The notes below the pieces were generated by a model. The model did no database searches. It was not told the origin of the DNA and saw nothing but the letters and a program-made list of their open reading frames with translations. Below, in pieces: positions 20,213 through 28,536 of a DNA stretch of 28,536 nucleotides (positions are counted from its first letter, which is position 1; each line of letters begins with the position of its first letter). The stretch spans positions 1 through 28,536 of the forward strand of contig NZ_SMMD01000948.1 of assembly GCF_009711475.1 (NCBI RefSeq), in the 5' to 3' direction. The position numbers were made by a program, and so were the translations under genes. Source of the DNA: Fulvivirga aurantia (GTDB lineage Bacteria; Bacteroidota; Bacteroidia; Cytophagales; Cyclobacteriaceae).

Positions 20213-22981
20213 ATGGCAGATTACAACGTCAACGAGATAGAAAAAAAGTGGCAACAGTATTGGGAAGAAAACAGCAGCTATAAGGCTGAAGTGAATCCTG
20301 ATAAACCGAAGTTTTATGCATTGGATATGTTCCCCTACCCATCAGGAGCCGGGCTCCATGTAGGCCACCCGCTTGGCTATATCGCCTCTGATATTGTGTC
20401 TCGCTACAAAAGACTGCAAGGTTTTAATGTGCTTCACCCTATGGGTTTTGATGCCTTTGGTCTGCCGGCTGAGCAATATGCCATACAGACCGGTCAGCAC
20501 CCTGCCATTACTACAGAAGAAAACATTAAGCGATACAAAGAGCAGCTTAAAAATATCGGTTTCTCTTTTGATTGGGAAAAAGAAGTGCGTACCAGCGATC
20601 CTAAGTTCTATAAATGGACTCAGTGGATTTTTATGCAATTGTTTGACAGCTGGTATAACAAGAAAAATGACAAAGCTGAACCTATTTCGAAGTTAATCGA
20701 GACCTTCACCACCAGTGGTAATGAGGCGGTAGAAGCTGAGTGTGATGAAGATACACCTAACTTTTCTGCAGAGGAGTGGAATGAATTTTCTGAAAAGGAA
20801 CAACAAGAAATACTTCTTAAATACAGATTGGCCTACCTGGCAAATACCACTGTAAACTGGTGCCCTGAGCTTGGTACTGTTTTATCTAATGATGAAGTAA
20901 AAGACGGTTTCTCTGAGCGTGGTGGACACCCGGTAGAAAGAAAAAATATGATGCAGTGGATGATGCGTATCACAGCTTACGCTGAACGCCTGCTGCAAGG
21001 TTTAGAAAAAATTGACTGGCCTGAGCCTCTCAAAGAAATGCAACGCAACTGGATTGGCAAATCAGTAGGCGCAGAGGTTGATTTTAAAGTTGTAGGTCAC
21101 GATGAAAAGATAAGTGTGTTTACCACACGCCTTGATACAATATATGGTGTTAGCTTTTTAGTGCTTGCCCCGGAGAGTGAGTTGGTAGAGCAGCTAACTA
21201 CTTCTGAGCAATCTCAAGAAGTAAAGGATTATGTCGAAGTAGCTAAAAATCGCTCAGAACGTGAGCGTATGATGGACGTGAAGCATGTGACCGGAGTATT
21301 TACCGGTGGCTATGTAGAACACCCATTTAGTGGAGAAAAACTGCCTGTATGGGTAGCAGATTATGTACTTGCCGGCTACGGCACAGGTGCAGTGATGGCG
21401 GTACCAGCCGGTGACCAACGAGATTACGATTTTGCCAAGAAATTTGATCTCCCGATCATAAAGATCAACGATGATATGGAGATCGAGGAGCAGGCCGATG
21501 CTACCAGAGATGGTAAAATCATAAATTCAGATTTTCTTGATGGACTCACACCCGATGAGGCTATCAAAAAAGGTGTCGAAGAATTAGAAAAAAGAAATAT
21601 TGGTGAAGCAAAGGTCAACTACCGAATGCGTGATGCCATCTTTACCAGGCAAAGATACTGGGGTGAACCATTGCCTGTTTATTTCAAAGATGACATGCCT
21701 TACCTCATGGACGAGCAAGAATTGCCTCTTGTGCTTCCGGAGGTGGACAAATATTTGCCAACTGAAGATGGCGCTCCCCCACTAGGTAGGGCTAAAGACT
21801 GGCAAACTGAGCAAGGACATGCTATTGAAATGAGCACGATGCCGGGCTGGGCTGGCTCAAGCTGGTACTTTTTCCGCTATATGGATGCGCACAACGAAGA
21901 GCGATTTGTGAGCAAAGAAGCACAGGAGTATTGGGAGAATGTAGACCTCTACATCGGTGGATCTGAACATGCTACCGGTCACTTGCTCTACTCACGTTTT
22001 TGGGTAAAGTTTTTATTTGATATGGGCTTAGTCACCGTAGATGAGCCTTTCAAAAAATTGATCAACCAGGGAATGATCCAGGGTAGGTCAAATTTTGTGT
22101 ATAGAGTGAAAAATACCAACAAATACGTTTCTTACAACCTGATAAAGGATTATGAGACTACCCCTTTGCATGTCGATGTAAACATCGTTTACAATGACGA
22201 ACTCAACCTGGATAAGTTTAAAGCATGGAGAGCAGAAAATGCAGATGCTGAATTCATTCTTGAAGACGGCAAATACATTTGCGGCCATGACGTAGAGAAA
22301 ATGTCTAAGAGATATTTTAATGTTGTCAATCCAGATGATATAGTTAATAGATATGGGGCCGACACATTGAGACTTTATGAAATGTTCCTTGGCCCATTGG
22401 AGCAGTTCAAACCGTGGAATACCAATGGTATTGATGGTGTATTTAAGTTTTTGAGAAAGGTCTGGAACCTCTTCCATGATGATAAAGGCAACTTCTTTGT
22501 ATCACAGGAAGCGCCAACCAAAGCTGAGCTTAAAGCACTGCATAAGACAATAAAAAAAGCTACTGAAGACATCGAGCGCTACTCCTTCAACACATCGGTA
22601 AGTGAGTTTATGATTTGCGTGAATGAGCTTACGGCTTTGAAGTGTAACAAAGCTGCTATTCTTTCAGACCTCATCATTATCATTTCACCATACGCACCTC
22701 ATATTGCTGAGGAGTTGTGGCATAAGCTAGGAAACGTTACGAGCATTACCGAGGCTACATTCCCTAAGTTTGATGAATCACACCTTGTGGAAAGTGAGCA
22801 TGAATATCCGGTGTCTGTAAATGGTAAAATGAGGGCTAAAATGAGCTTCCCTCTCGACATGCCAAAAGAGGACATCGAAAAGCAGGTTTTGGCTTCGGAA
22901 ACCATTCAAAAATGGATGGAGGGCAAAGACCCTAAAAAGGTGATTGTTGTGCCTAAGAAAATTGTAAATGTGGTTGTCTAG
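20213..22981 (+). CDS. leuS: Leucyl-tRNA synthetase
   Basis: This 922-residue class Ia synthetase charges tRNA-Leu with leucine using ATP in the cytoplasm. The HIGH motif is HVGH at 49-52 (in [15 protein letters not shown]), the KMSKS motif is KMSKR at 696-700, and the connective peptide 1 editing domain is shown by [20 protein letters not shown] with the Thr-rich editing site and the [19 protein letters not shown] motif. The catalytic-domain zinc-like and anticodon regions follow, including [28 protein letters not shown] (close form seen) and the C-terminal [10 protein letters not shown]. The length matches the Bacteroidota form, which has an insertion (about 155-195) not seen in the E. coli enzyme. 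It is a single-gene unit with its own -7 element and a hairpin terminator at its end. Confidence 0.98.
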   Translation: MADYNVNEIEKKWQQYWEENSSYKAEVNPDKPKFYALDMFPYPSGAGLHVGHPLGYIASDIVSRYKRLQGFNVLHPMGFDAFGLPAEQYAIQTGQHPAITTEENIKRYKEQLKNIGFSFDWEKEVRTSDPKFYKWTQWIFMQLFDSWYNKKNDKAEPISKLIETFTTSGNEAVEAECDEDTPNFSAEEWNEFSEKEQQEILLKYRLAYLANTTVNWCPELGTVLSNDEVKDGFSERGGHPVERKNMMQWMMRITAYAERLLQGLEKIDWPEPLKEMQRNWIGKSVGAEVDFKVVGHDEKISVFTTRLDTIYGVSFLVLAPESELVEQLTTSEQSQEVKDYVEVAKNRSERERMMDVKHVTGVFTGGYVEHPFSGEKLPVWVADYVLAGYGTGAVMAVPAGDQRDYDFAKKFDLPIIKINDDMEIEEQADATRDGKIINSDFLDGLTPDEAIKKGVEELEKRNIGEAKVNYRMRDAIFTRQRYWGEPLPVYFKDDMPYLMDEQELPLVLPEVDKYLPTEDGAPPLGRAKDWQTEQGHAIEMSTMPGWAGSSWYFFRYMDAHNEERFVSKEAQEYWENVDLYIGGSEHATGHLLYSRFWVKFLFDMGLVTVDEPFKKLINQGMIQGRSNFVYRVKNTNKYVSYNLIKDYETTPLHVDVNIVYNDELNLDKFKAWRAENADAEFILEDGKYICGHDVEKMSKRYFNVVNPDDIVNRYGADTLRLYEMFLGPLEQFKPWNTNGIDGVFKFLRKVWNLFHDDKGNFFVSQEAPTKAELKALHKTIKKATEDIERYSFNTSVSEFMICVNELTALKCNKAAILSDLIIIISPYAPHIAEELWHKLGNVTSITEATFPKFDESHLVESEHEYPVSVNGKMRAKMSFPLDMPKEDIEKQVLASETIQKWMEGKDPKKVIVVPKKIVNVVV

Positions 22982-23532
22982 GCCTGTAGCCTTGACAGCC
23001 TGTTTTTAAGGTCTTGCTGACAATCTGAACAAACAGAATAGGCAACAAAAGTAGGTTTGCCCTTTGTAAAATACTTGGAAACATGTGGGTGGTCGGGTTC
23101 GTACCACCCCGTTTTGTCATTTACTCTGTTGCAAACACTACAGCGCTTTAAAAAAGGCTGTCCTTTTTCGTTTTTAACTGTTTTAAAGTCTCGTCTTTCG
23201 GCTAGTTCTTCTTCTCTTAAAATTCTATTTTCAACGCAAATCTTCCCATCTTCCTGAGGGATAATTTTCATTTCCATAAAACGTTTGCGTTGAGGTGAGT
23301 CACAACGGTAAGGCCGTGTCATCTCTTTCTTGGTATGGCGTACTCTGGATATGAGGGTGTCTAGCAGCATTCTGGTATTGTCATCAGCAATGTAGCCAAA
23401 TAGATGTTTCCCTATTACCCTGTCTCGTAAAACCTTACCCCCATCATTATCCATGGCAAAGCTATTCCAATAGGAATTTGTGTCGATGATTTTATTATCC
23501 TCATCAAGCCAATATTTAGTAACCTGTTCCAC
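22978..23532 (-). CDS. PAS-like domain protein with C-terminal Cys pairs
   Basis: From GTG 23532 this protein has 184 residues (a TTG at 23589 would add 19). The first about 110 residues look like a PAS domain: [39 protein letters not shown] and [20 protein letters not shown] (the loop of a PAS helix), then the strands [20 protein letters not shown] and [10 protein letters not shown]. The C-terminal half holds two Cys pairs, CSVCNRV and VCSDC, with a spacing of about 40 residues around [10 protein letters not shown], suggesting one zinc site. There is no DNA-binding or kinase motif, so it may be a ligand- or redox-sensing adaptor. Its stop overlaps the end of leuS by 4 bases. It lies 93 bases after the FtsX-type permease gene on the same strand. 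Confidence 0.7.
   Translation of the reverse strand: MEQVTKYWLDEDNKIIDTNSYWNSFAMDNDGGKVLRDRVIGKHLFGYIADDNTRMLLDTLISRVRHTKKEMTRPYRCDSPQRKRFMEMKIIPQEDGKICVENRILREEELAERRDFKTVKNEKGQPFLKRCSVCNRVNDKTGWYEPDHPHVSKYFTKGKPTFVAYSVCSDCQQDLKNRLSRLQA
22980..23007 (+). terminator. Candidate intrinsic terminator of leuS
   Basis: AGG (22980-22982) plus CTGT (22984-22987) pair with ACAG plus CCT (22995-23001) as a seven-pair stem with one bulged C and a 7-base loop, followed after one G by TTTTT (23003-23007). It overlaps the leuS stop codon and lies within the 3' end of the convergent PAS gene. Confidence 0.5.
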
Positions 23533-23625
23533 GTCAATAAATATAGTAATTAATCTATCTCGATACAGGTTTAACAATATAAACGGCAAATGGATATGAA
23601 TACAGGTTCAACTTATCCCCTTATC

Positions 23626-26022
23626 TTATTCATACCTCAACGATTTAACAGGATTTACCCTCGCGGCTTTGAGGGATTGGTAACTTACCGTGAGCCACGC
23701 AATAGCAATGGCCAGTATGCCGCTTACTGCAAAGACCCAAACATTGATTTCGATACGATTGGCAAAGTCATTCAGCCAGCTATTCATCACGTAATATGAA
23801 GGGTATATTGCCAGCACAAATGCTATAATTACAAGCTTTGCAAACTCCTTGCTCATCAAAGATGTCACACTCCACAAACTGGCACCCATCACTTTTCTGA
23901 TTCCAATCTCCTTGGTGCGCTGCTCAGCCATAAAGGCGGCTAAGCCAAAAAGCCCCAGACAGGCAATAAATATAGCTACAATAGTAAAAACTGTGCCCAG
24001 GCGTTGTTCTGCTCTGAATAATGCATCAAAGTCTTCATCTAGAAACGAATATTGAAGAGGCTCACCAGGCACCATTTCATCCCAATTTGCTTCGATCGTG
24101 GCCAACACATCTTCTGGTTGCTCACCGGAAAAACGTACATATAGTATATTACCGGTTTCCGTAAATTTCAATATGAGTGGTCGCACATTTATCTTAAGAC
24201 TTTCGAAATTGAAATCTTTCATGACGCCAACCACCTGTAGCTCTCTTGGCTGCTCTCCATTAAAATCTATTACTTTCTCTTCTAAAGGATTATCGAAATC
24301 AAATTCTCTGGCAGCAGCTTCGTTGATAATGCAAGCCATAGAATCAGATTTAAAATCACGCGAGAAAAAGCGACCATCAACCATTTCTATCCCAAGTGTT
24401 TTTGCATGGTCATAGTCTGTAAAATAGGTTGCCAAAATTTTGTCTTCATCATCACCGGAGGCTCTATACACAGTGGTTTGATTTACTCCTGGCACCATGT
24501 TATTTGAGAAACTGGTACCTAAAACACCCGAACCGGCATCCAAAGCATTTTTAAATGCCATTTTATTATTTTCCAGTCTATCAACATCTTCAACGATTAC
24601 GATGTGTTCTTTATCTATTCCAAGATTTTTGTTTTGCACGTATTGCAGTTGCTGATATACAATAGCTGTACAAATTATTAAAACTATAGAAATCCAAAAC
24701 TGAAACGTTACAAGAAAGCTTCTGATTCCTCCGCTTTTCATACCTGCACGTAGTTTGCCTTTGAGCACTTCTGTTATTCTAAAGCTGGTCAGGTAAAAAG
24801 CCGGGTAACTACCAGCTAAAAAGCCTACAAAAAGAATCAGTAAGACACCAGTTACAGCGATTATAGGATTGAGTAATGTGCTAAACATCAATACTTTACC
24901 TGACATAAGATTAAACAATGGCAAAAGTAGATACACCAGTACTACGGCTAATATTCCGGCAGAAAAAGCATAGATCATAGACTCCGTGAGAAACTGTGTA
25001 ATGAGTGTTGAACGCAAAGACCCCAGCGTTTTTCTTAACCCAACCTCCTTGGCGCGCCCGGCAGATTTGGCCGTGGTGAGGTTCATGAAATTAATACAGG
25101 CCAGTATGACGATAAATAGGCCTATACCTGCCAAAATGTAGACGTAAGCCATATCTCCGGGAGGCTCAGGCTCATCTTGCATCTCAGACCTTAAGTGTAT
25201 ATCGTACAAGGGCATACTGAAGTAGGTGTATATCCCTCCCTCCTTTCTAAACTCTGCCAAAGACTTGCCTAAAAAGTCTTTTAATACCGGAGTCACATTA
25301 CGCTCCATGATGGGCTCAAGTTTTGCATCCACATCTTCCGGACTCCCATTTTTATTTAGTACATAGTAGGTGTAGACAGAGTTATCTAACCAGGTGCCGC
25401 GATTCATCCATGCAAATGAGGCTGTGGAAATGATCGCATTAAACTTCAAATGAGAATCGCCCCGCTCATTTTCCATAACGCCTGTAACCTGATACTCCTT
25501 CTTATTATTGCCTATTGACAGGGTCTTACCAAGTGCAGATTCGTTGCCAAAATACTTTTCAGCTAGTTTTTGACTGATTACTAAACTTTGAGGATCGCGC
25601 AGCGCTGTTTCAGGGTTTCCTTCGTAGAGCTTAAAGCTAAAAACACTGAAGAAATTTGAGTCTGCGGCTACAATACCTTCTTCGTTGAAAGCTATCGAAC
25701 CATTGCGAAATATCCACTCACCCATGTCATTTACGCGGGTTGCCTCCTCTACTTCGGGTATTTCGTCTACCAAAGCTCTCGACATAGGAAAGCTGGTGCT
25801 GGTGGTATATATCTCTTGTCCACCAAGCTTTCCGTGCAAGTTCATTCTGTAAATGCGTTCACCTTTTTCATGAAAATGATCATAGGTAAGCTCATCGTAG
25901 ATATACATCGATACAAACAAGCAGGCTGCAATGCCAATTGTAAGCCCGAGAATGTTTATGACACTAAAAAATTTGTGTCTTGAGATGTTGCGCATAGCAA
26001 CTTTCAGATAATTTTTGACCAT
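23626..26022 (-). CDS. FtsX/MacB-type ABC transporter permease (full-length)
   Basis: From ATG 26022 this protein has 798 residues, the usual size of the Bacteroidota permease family with eight membrane segments. It starts with KNYLKVAMRNISRHKFFSVIN and the TM1 segment ILGLTIGIAACLFVSMYIYD, then a MacB-type periplasmic domain (about 50-270), an FtsX domain with four membrane segments (LAGIGLFIVILACINFMNLT, AKEVGLRKTLGSLR), a second periplasmic domain (about 480-660) and a second FtsX domain (RTKEIGIRKVMGASLWSV). The conserved 'EVGLRKTLG' and 'EIGIRKVMG' loops contact the ATPase in this family. It would pair with an ATPase encoded elsewhere; none is adjacent. The GTG at 26043 is a less likely start. 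The next gene downstream is the PAS protein. Confidence 0.92.
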   Translation of the reverse strand: MVKNYLKVAMRNISRHKFFSVINILGLTIGIAACLFVSMYIYDELTYDHFHEKGERIYRMNLHGKLGGQEIYTTSTSFPMSRALVDEIPEVEEATRVNDMGEWIFRNGSIAFNEEGIVAADSNFFSVFSFKLYEGNPETALRDPQSLVISQKLAEKYFGNESALGKTLSIGNNKKEYQVTGVMENERGDSHLKFNAIISTASFAWMNRGTWLDNSVYTYYVLNKNGSPEDVDAKLEPIMERNVTPVLKDFLGKSLAEFRKEGGIYTYFSMPLYDIHLRSEMQDEPEPPGDMAYVYILAGIGLFIVILACINFMNLTTAKSAGRAKEVGLRKTLGSLRSTLITQFLTESMIYAFSAGILAVVLVYLLLPLFNLMSGKVLMFSTLLNPIIAVTGVLLILFVGFLAGSYPAFYLTSFRITEVLKGKLRAGMKSGGIRSFLVTFQFWISIVLIICTAIVYQQLQYVQNKNLGIDKEHIVIVEDVDRLENNKMAFKNALDAGSGVLGTSFSNNMVPGVNQTTVYRASGDDEDKILATYFTDYDHAKTLGIEMVDGRFFSRDFKSDSMACIINEAAAREFDFDNPLEEKVIDFNGEQPRELQVVGVMKDFNFESLKINVRPLILKFTETGNILYVRFSGEQPEDVLATIEANWDEMVPGEPLQYSFLDEDFDALFRAEQRLGTVFTIVAIFIACLGLFGLAAFMAEQRTKEIGIRKVMGASLWSVTSLMSKEFAKLVIIAFVLAIYPSYYVMNSWLNDFANRIEINVWVFAVSGILAIAIAWLTVSYQSLKAARVNPVKSLRYE

Positions 26023-26175
26023 GTTGTTATTGAGTTGTTGCACAGACAGCCCATAATTTTTGAAGATAGGTTGCCCAGTTTCTTGTAAGACGCCAAATGC
26101 GCTTAGCTGGTTGCACCATAATAAGCGAATGGCTAAAAGAAATTTACAACGGTATTTTTTGACTTTTGAATCTTG

Positions 26176-26206
26176 TGCGACTTAAGTCAGTGCTCACATG
26201 GTCGCA
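26176..26206. promoter_or_regulatory. Nested inverted repeats between the two permease genes
   Basis: TGCGAC (26176-26181) and GTCGCA (26201-26206) form a 6-pair dyad around a 19-base middle, and GACTTAAGTC (26179-26188) is a perfect 10-base palindrome overlapping its left arm. These are the only notable elements in the 219-base gap before ATG 26022. There is no T-run, so an operator or attenuator-like structure is more likely than a terminator. Confidence 0.35.
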
Positions 26207-26241
26207 TACTAATTTTCGTTTATATGCGTCTTATATTCAAA

Positions 26242-28536
26242 TCATTCAACTCTAATGATCTCTGTCGGATTAGAAACAGCGGCATTGTAAACTTTGAGCC
26301 CTACAGTGCCTAGCGCCACAATCAATAGTAAAGTGATTGAACTTACAAATGAAAAAACGCCTGGTACAATGTGGTATTCCCAAATACTACTCAGTAGTAA
26401 GTTTGCTGCGTAGTAGCTAATGACGCAACCAAATATTGAAGCAATAACTAAAATCACTACAAACTTACCTGAAAGCAGAAAGAGTAAGTGCCGAATAGAA
26501 GCACCTAAGACTTTTCTGATACCAATCTGCTTGGTTTGCTTCATAATACTTAGAGAAACTAAGCTAAACAAACCCAGGGCCGACATCAGTGTGGCAATAA
26601 AGGCTAGGAATAAGAATAAGCTTATGATGTTTTTATTGATCAATGAAGCATTATCAAGTCCATTATCCAGGTACTCACCGGTATACATTTTATCGGGAAA
26701 GAGCTTACTCCACTCCTGTTTAAAATATTTATCAACTCCTTGCAGGTCATCGGCACTTGATTTTACCGTCATATACTTATAAGCCTCCTCTGGGGCATAA
26801 CGAAGCATCAAAGCACTTACAGGATCCCAGAACCCACGCAAATAAACATCTTCTATCACACCAACTACGTAAAGTGGTATTGTGTCCCTCCAAACTATTT
26901 TCTTACCTATAGGATCACCCCACCCAAATCGCCTGACCAGCTCTTCTGATACAATTACAGATTCTCTCTGGTCAGTTTCAGAGTAATCGAGAAATTTTCT
27001 TCCTTGTAGCAATCTGAAATTGACAGCTTCCATGTAGTTATCTCCTATATGCATTATATCCACATCATGGCTCACCAGCCCGTTCTCTACAGGATCATTT
27101 ATATAGCCACGATCTACGTGATGTACCGAACCAGCCAGAGTTTTAATTTTGGTATATGAGCTAACCGTGTTTTTAAATGAATTGAACTCTTCTGCCGTAT
27201 CAAATTGGAGAGATATTACACCTTCGCTTTCATAGCCATATGACATCTCTTTTTGAAATATAGAGTTCTTATAAAAAACCATACCCAGCACAATTGACAT
27301 TAAAGAAATAGAAAATTGTAAGGTGAGTAGTATATAGGTGATTTTTCCGGTACTTCCATACTTATTAGAGCCTTTGATAATAGCGGCCGGTTCATATTTT
27401 GTAATATAAAATGCCGGGTAAATACCAGCTAAAACCGCAGTTAATAGCAGTATGAAAACAAGAAATGAATAAAAGCTTATGTTTTCGTCAAAACTTAGAC
27501 TCAGCTCCAGAAATGGCCACATCTGACTGTAGGCCGGTACCAAATAAGAAGCTATTGCCAAACTTACCACTAGCGCTGCGGCACAGAGAAGCGTGTTTTC
27601 TAAAAAGAATTGAAAACATAATTGGCTTCTCAAGCCGCCCATAACTTTTCTTAGGCCTATTTCTTTAAGCCTCTTACCTGCTATAGCAACAGAGGTATTA
27701 GTAAAATTGAAACAAGCGATAAGTAATATTAAAAGTGCCATAATGGCCGGAACAATTACGGCTGGTGGTGGTGCCGCTCTTCTAAGGCTGTGTGATAATA
27801 TTTTGCCTTTAGAGGCCTTTAAACCCAGACCTGCAAAAGGCGCTATCTGATAGCTTTGAATTTTATGGTCGACACGTGCTTTATTTTGAGGTTCTAAATA
27901 TTCACTCGTCAGCACTGATTCGATTTTGTCTTTATCACTCTTATTTTGAAGTTTAAAAAAGGTGAGTACCATTTGACCCCAGTCAGATGATATACCTGAC
28001 CGAGTTTGATTAGCGTTCTGCAGATCTATCCAGTTTGAGATATTGGTAATAAAATATGAGCCTCCAAAACTAGAGTTAAGCGGGGGGTCTTTAAAAATTC
28101 CAACAATTTTATAGTCTTTAGGGCCTGTTTCAGACAAGTGGGTGATTTGCTTGCCTAAAGGATTTTGATCGGCAAAGTGTTTTTCAGCCAGCTTTTTACT
28201 TATGAATATACTGGCTTTATCTTTCAGGTCTGATTTTGATCCTTCCAGAATTTCGAAACTGAACAAATCAAAAAAAGCAGGATCTACCATTTTTACACCC
28301 TCAGAAAAATACTCATCGTCAACCCTGAAATTAGAGTATTCTGAGATGTACCTAGAAACAGCTGTTACTTCTTCAAAATTCTCATCAAGAATGGCTGCCA
28401 GTGGCAAAGGTGAAATACCAAATCTTTGATTTTTGCCGTTATGAATTTTCTCTGACTCTAAGCGATAAATATCAGGTGACTCATTCTTATCAAAATTTAC
28501 ATTAAACTCGTAGTTGAGATAAGCGACAATACAGCA
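26242..28536 (-). CDS. FtsX/MacB-type ABC transporter permease, N-terminus beyond the window
   Basis: The frame is open up to the right edge (28536), so the true start and TM1 are missing; 764 residues are present. The visible protein begins near the end of TM1 (CCIVAYLNYEFNVNFDKN) and continues with a MacB-type periplasmic domain, an FtsX domain with LLILLIACFNFTNTSVAIAG and RLKEIGLRKVMGGLRSQL, a second periplasmic domain (IGDNYMEAVNFRLLQGRKF, EELVRRFGWGDPIGKKI) and the final FtsX domain (MKQTKQIGIRKVLGASIRHL). It is a paralogue of the gene at 23626-26022 with the same domain order, but diverged. An internal ATG-like start at 28407 would cut into the first periplasmic domain and is not credible. 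The ending motif GLKVYNAAVSNPTEIIRVE is typical of these permeases. Confidence 0.9.
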   Translation of the reverse strand, partial: CCIVAYLNYEFNVNFDKNESPDIYRLESEKIHNGKNQRFGISPLPLAAILDENFEEVTAVSRYISEYSNFRVDDEYFSEGVKMVDPAFFDLFSFEILEGSKSDLKDKASIFISKKLAEKHFADQNPLGKQITHLSETGPKDYKIVGIFKDPPLNSSFGGSYFITNISNWIDLQNANQTRSGISSDWGQMVLTFFKLQNKSDKDKIESVLTSEYLEPQNKARVDHKIQSYQIAPFAGLGLKASKGKILSHSLRRAAPPPAVIVPAIMALLILLIACFNFTNTSVAIAGKRLKEIGLRKVMGGLRSQLCFQFFLENTLLCAAALVVSLAIASYLVPAYSQMWPFLELSLSFDENISFYSFLVFILLLTAVLAGIYPAFYITKYEPAAIIKGSNKYGSTGKITYILLTLQFSISLMSIVLGMVFYKNSIFQKEMSYGYESEGVISLQFDTAEEFNSFKNTVSSYTKIKTLAGSVHHVDRGYINDPVENGLVSHDVDIMHIGDNYMEAVNFRLLQGRKFLDYSETDQRESVIVSEELVRRFGWGDPIGKKIVWRDTIPLYVVGVIEDVYLRGFWDPVSALMLRYAPEEAYKYMTVKSSADDLQGVDKYFKQEWSKLFPDKMYTGEYLDNGLDNASLINKNIISLFLFLAFIATLMSALGLFSLVSLSIMKQTKQIGIRKVLGASIRHLLFLLSGKFVVILVIASIFGCVISYYAANLLLSSIWEYHIVPGVFSFVSSITLLLIVALGTVGLKVYNAAVSNPTEIIRVE

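Noticed and set aside
22088..22477. 129-codon minus-strand frame inside leuS
   Set aside because: It lies wholly within the unambiguous leucyl-tRNA synthetase catalytic region and its translation shows no motif; it is an antisense shadow.
28202..28429. Plus-strand frame at the right edge
   Set aside because: It is opposite the FtsX-type permease frame, which stays open to the edge and matches the family; the plus-strand translation has no features.

Overview
The window looks like chromosomal DNA of a member of the Bacteroidota, probably a marine Cytophagales-type bacterium. I infer this from a TonB-dependent receptor with an N-terminal carboxypeptidase-regulatory-like domain, a LytS/LytTR two-component pair, two large FtsX-type permeases of the 'ABC transporter permease' kind found in this phylum, the Bacteroidota-style LeuS, few Shine-Dalgarno sequences, and several perfect TAnnTTTG (-7) promoter elements. 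The species cannot be fixed from the sequence alone. No tRNA, rRNA, CRISPR array, insertion sequence or phage gene was seen, and no gene-free stretch exceeds 300 bases.

Left part (1-8500): a membrane-anchored protein of unknown function and an MFS transporter on the plus strand, separated by a striking dyad. They converge with a small membrane protein plus SGNH hydrolase pair and a small exported beta-rich protein. Next comes a four-gene minus-strand operon in the order TonB-dependent receptor, TPR-like exported protein, LytS-type histidine kinase, LytTR response regulator.

Middle (8497-17954): a SAM methyltransferase; a baeRF (bacterial eRF1-like) protein ending in a good intrinsic terminator; a divergent TerC-family membrane protein; a soluble coiled-coil histidine kinase; an SLC12-type (cation-chloride cotransporter-like) permease interrupted by one in-frame TAA; a hidden 40-residue membrane protein; a bestrophin-type channel; and a compact SPFH operon with three small partners (DUF4177-like, two-TM PH-like, Arc/ribbon-helix-helix). 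Two of the small genes, the RHH gene and the 40-residue protein are easily missed. Much of this section concerns ion transport, membrane organisation and stress, although joint function is inference.

Right part (17984-28536): an exported protein of unknown function, an alpha/beta hydrolase, a CPBP intramembrane protease, leucyl-tRNA synthetase with a candidate terminator, a PAS plus Cys-pair protein, and two tandem FtsX-type permeases, the last running off the right edge.

Most noteworthy: the premature stop in the SLC12-like gene with its downstream frame fully intact, the SPFH/RHH operon with two adjacent 11-bp repeats in its leader, and TAnnTTTG elements sitting 4-6 bases before start codons, which suggests leaderless transcripts.
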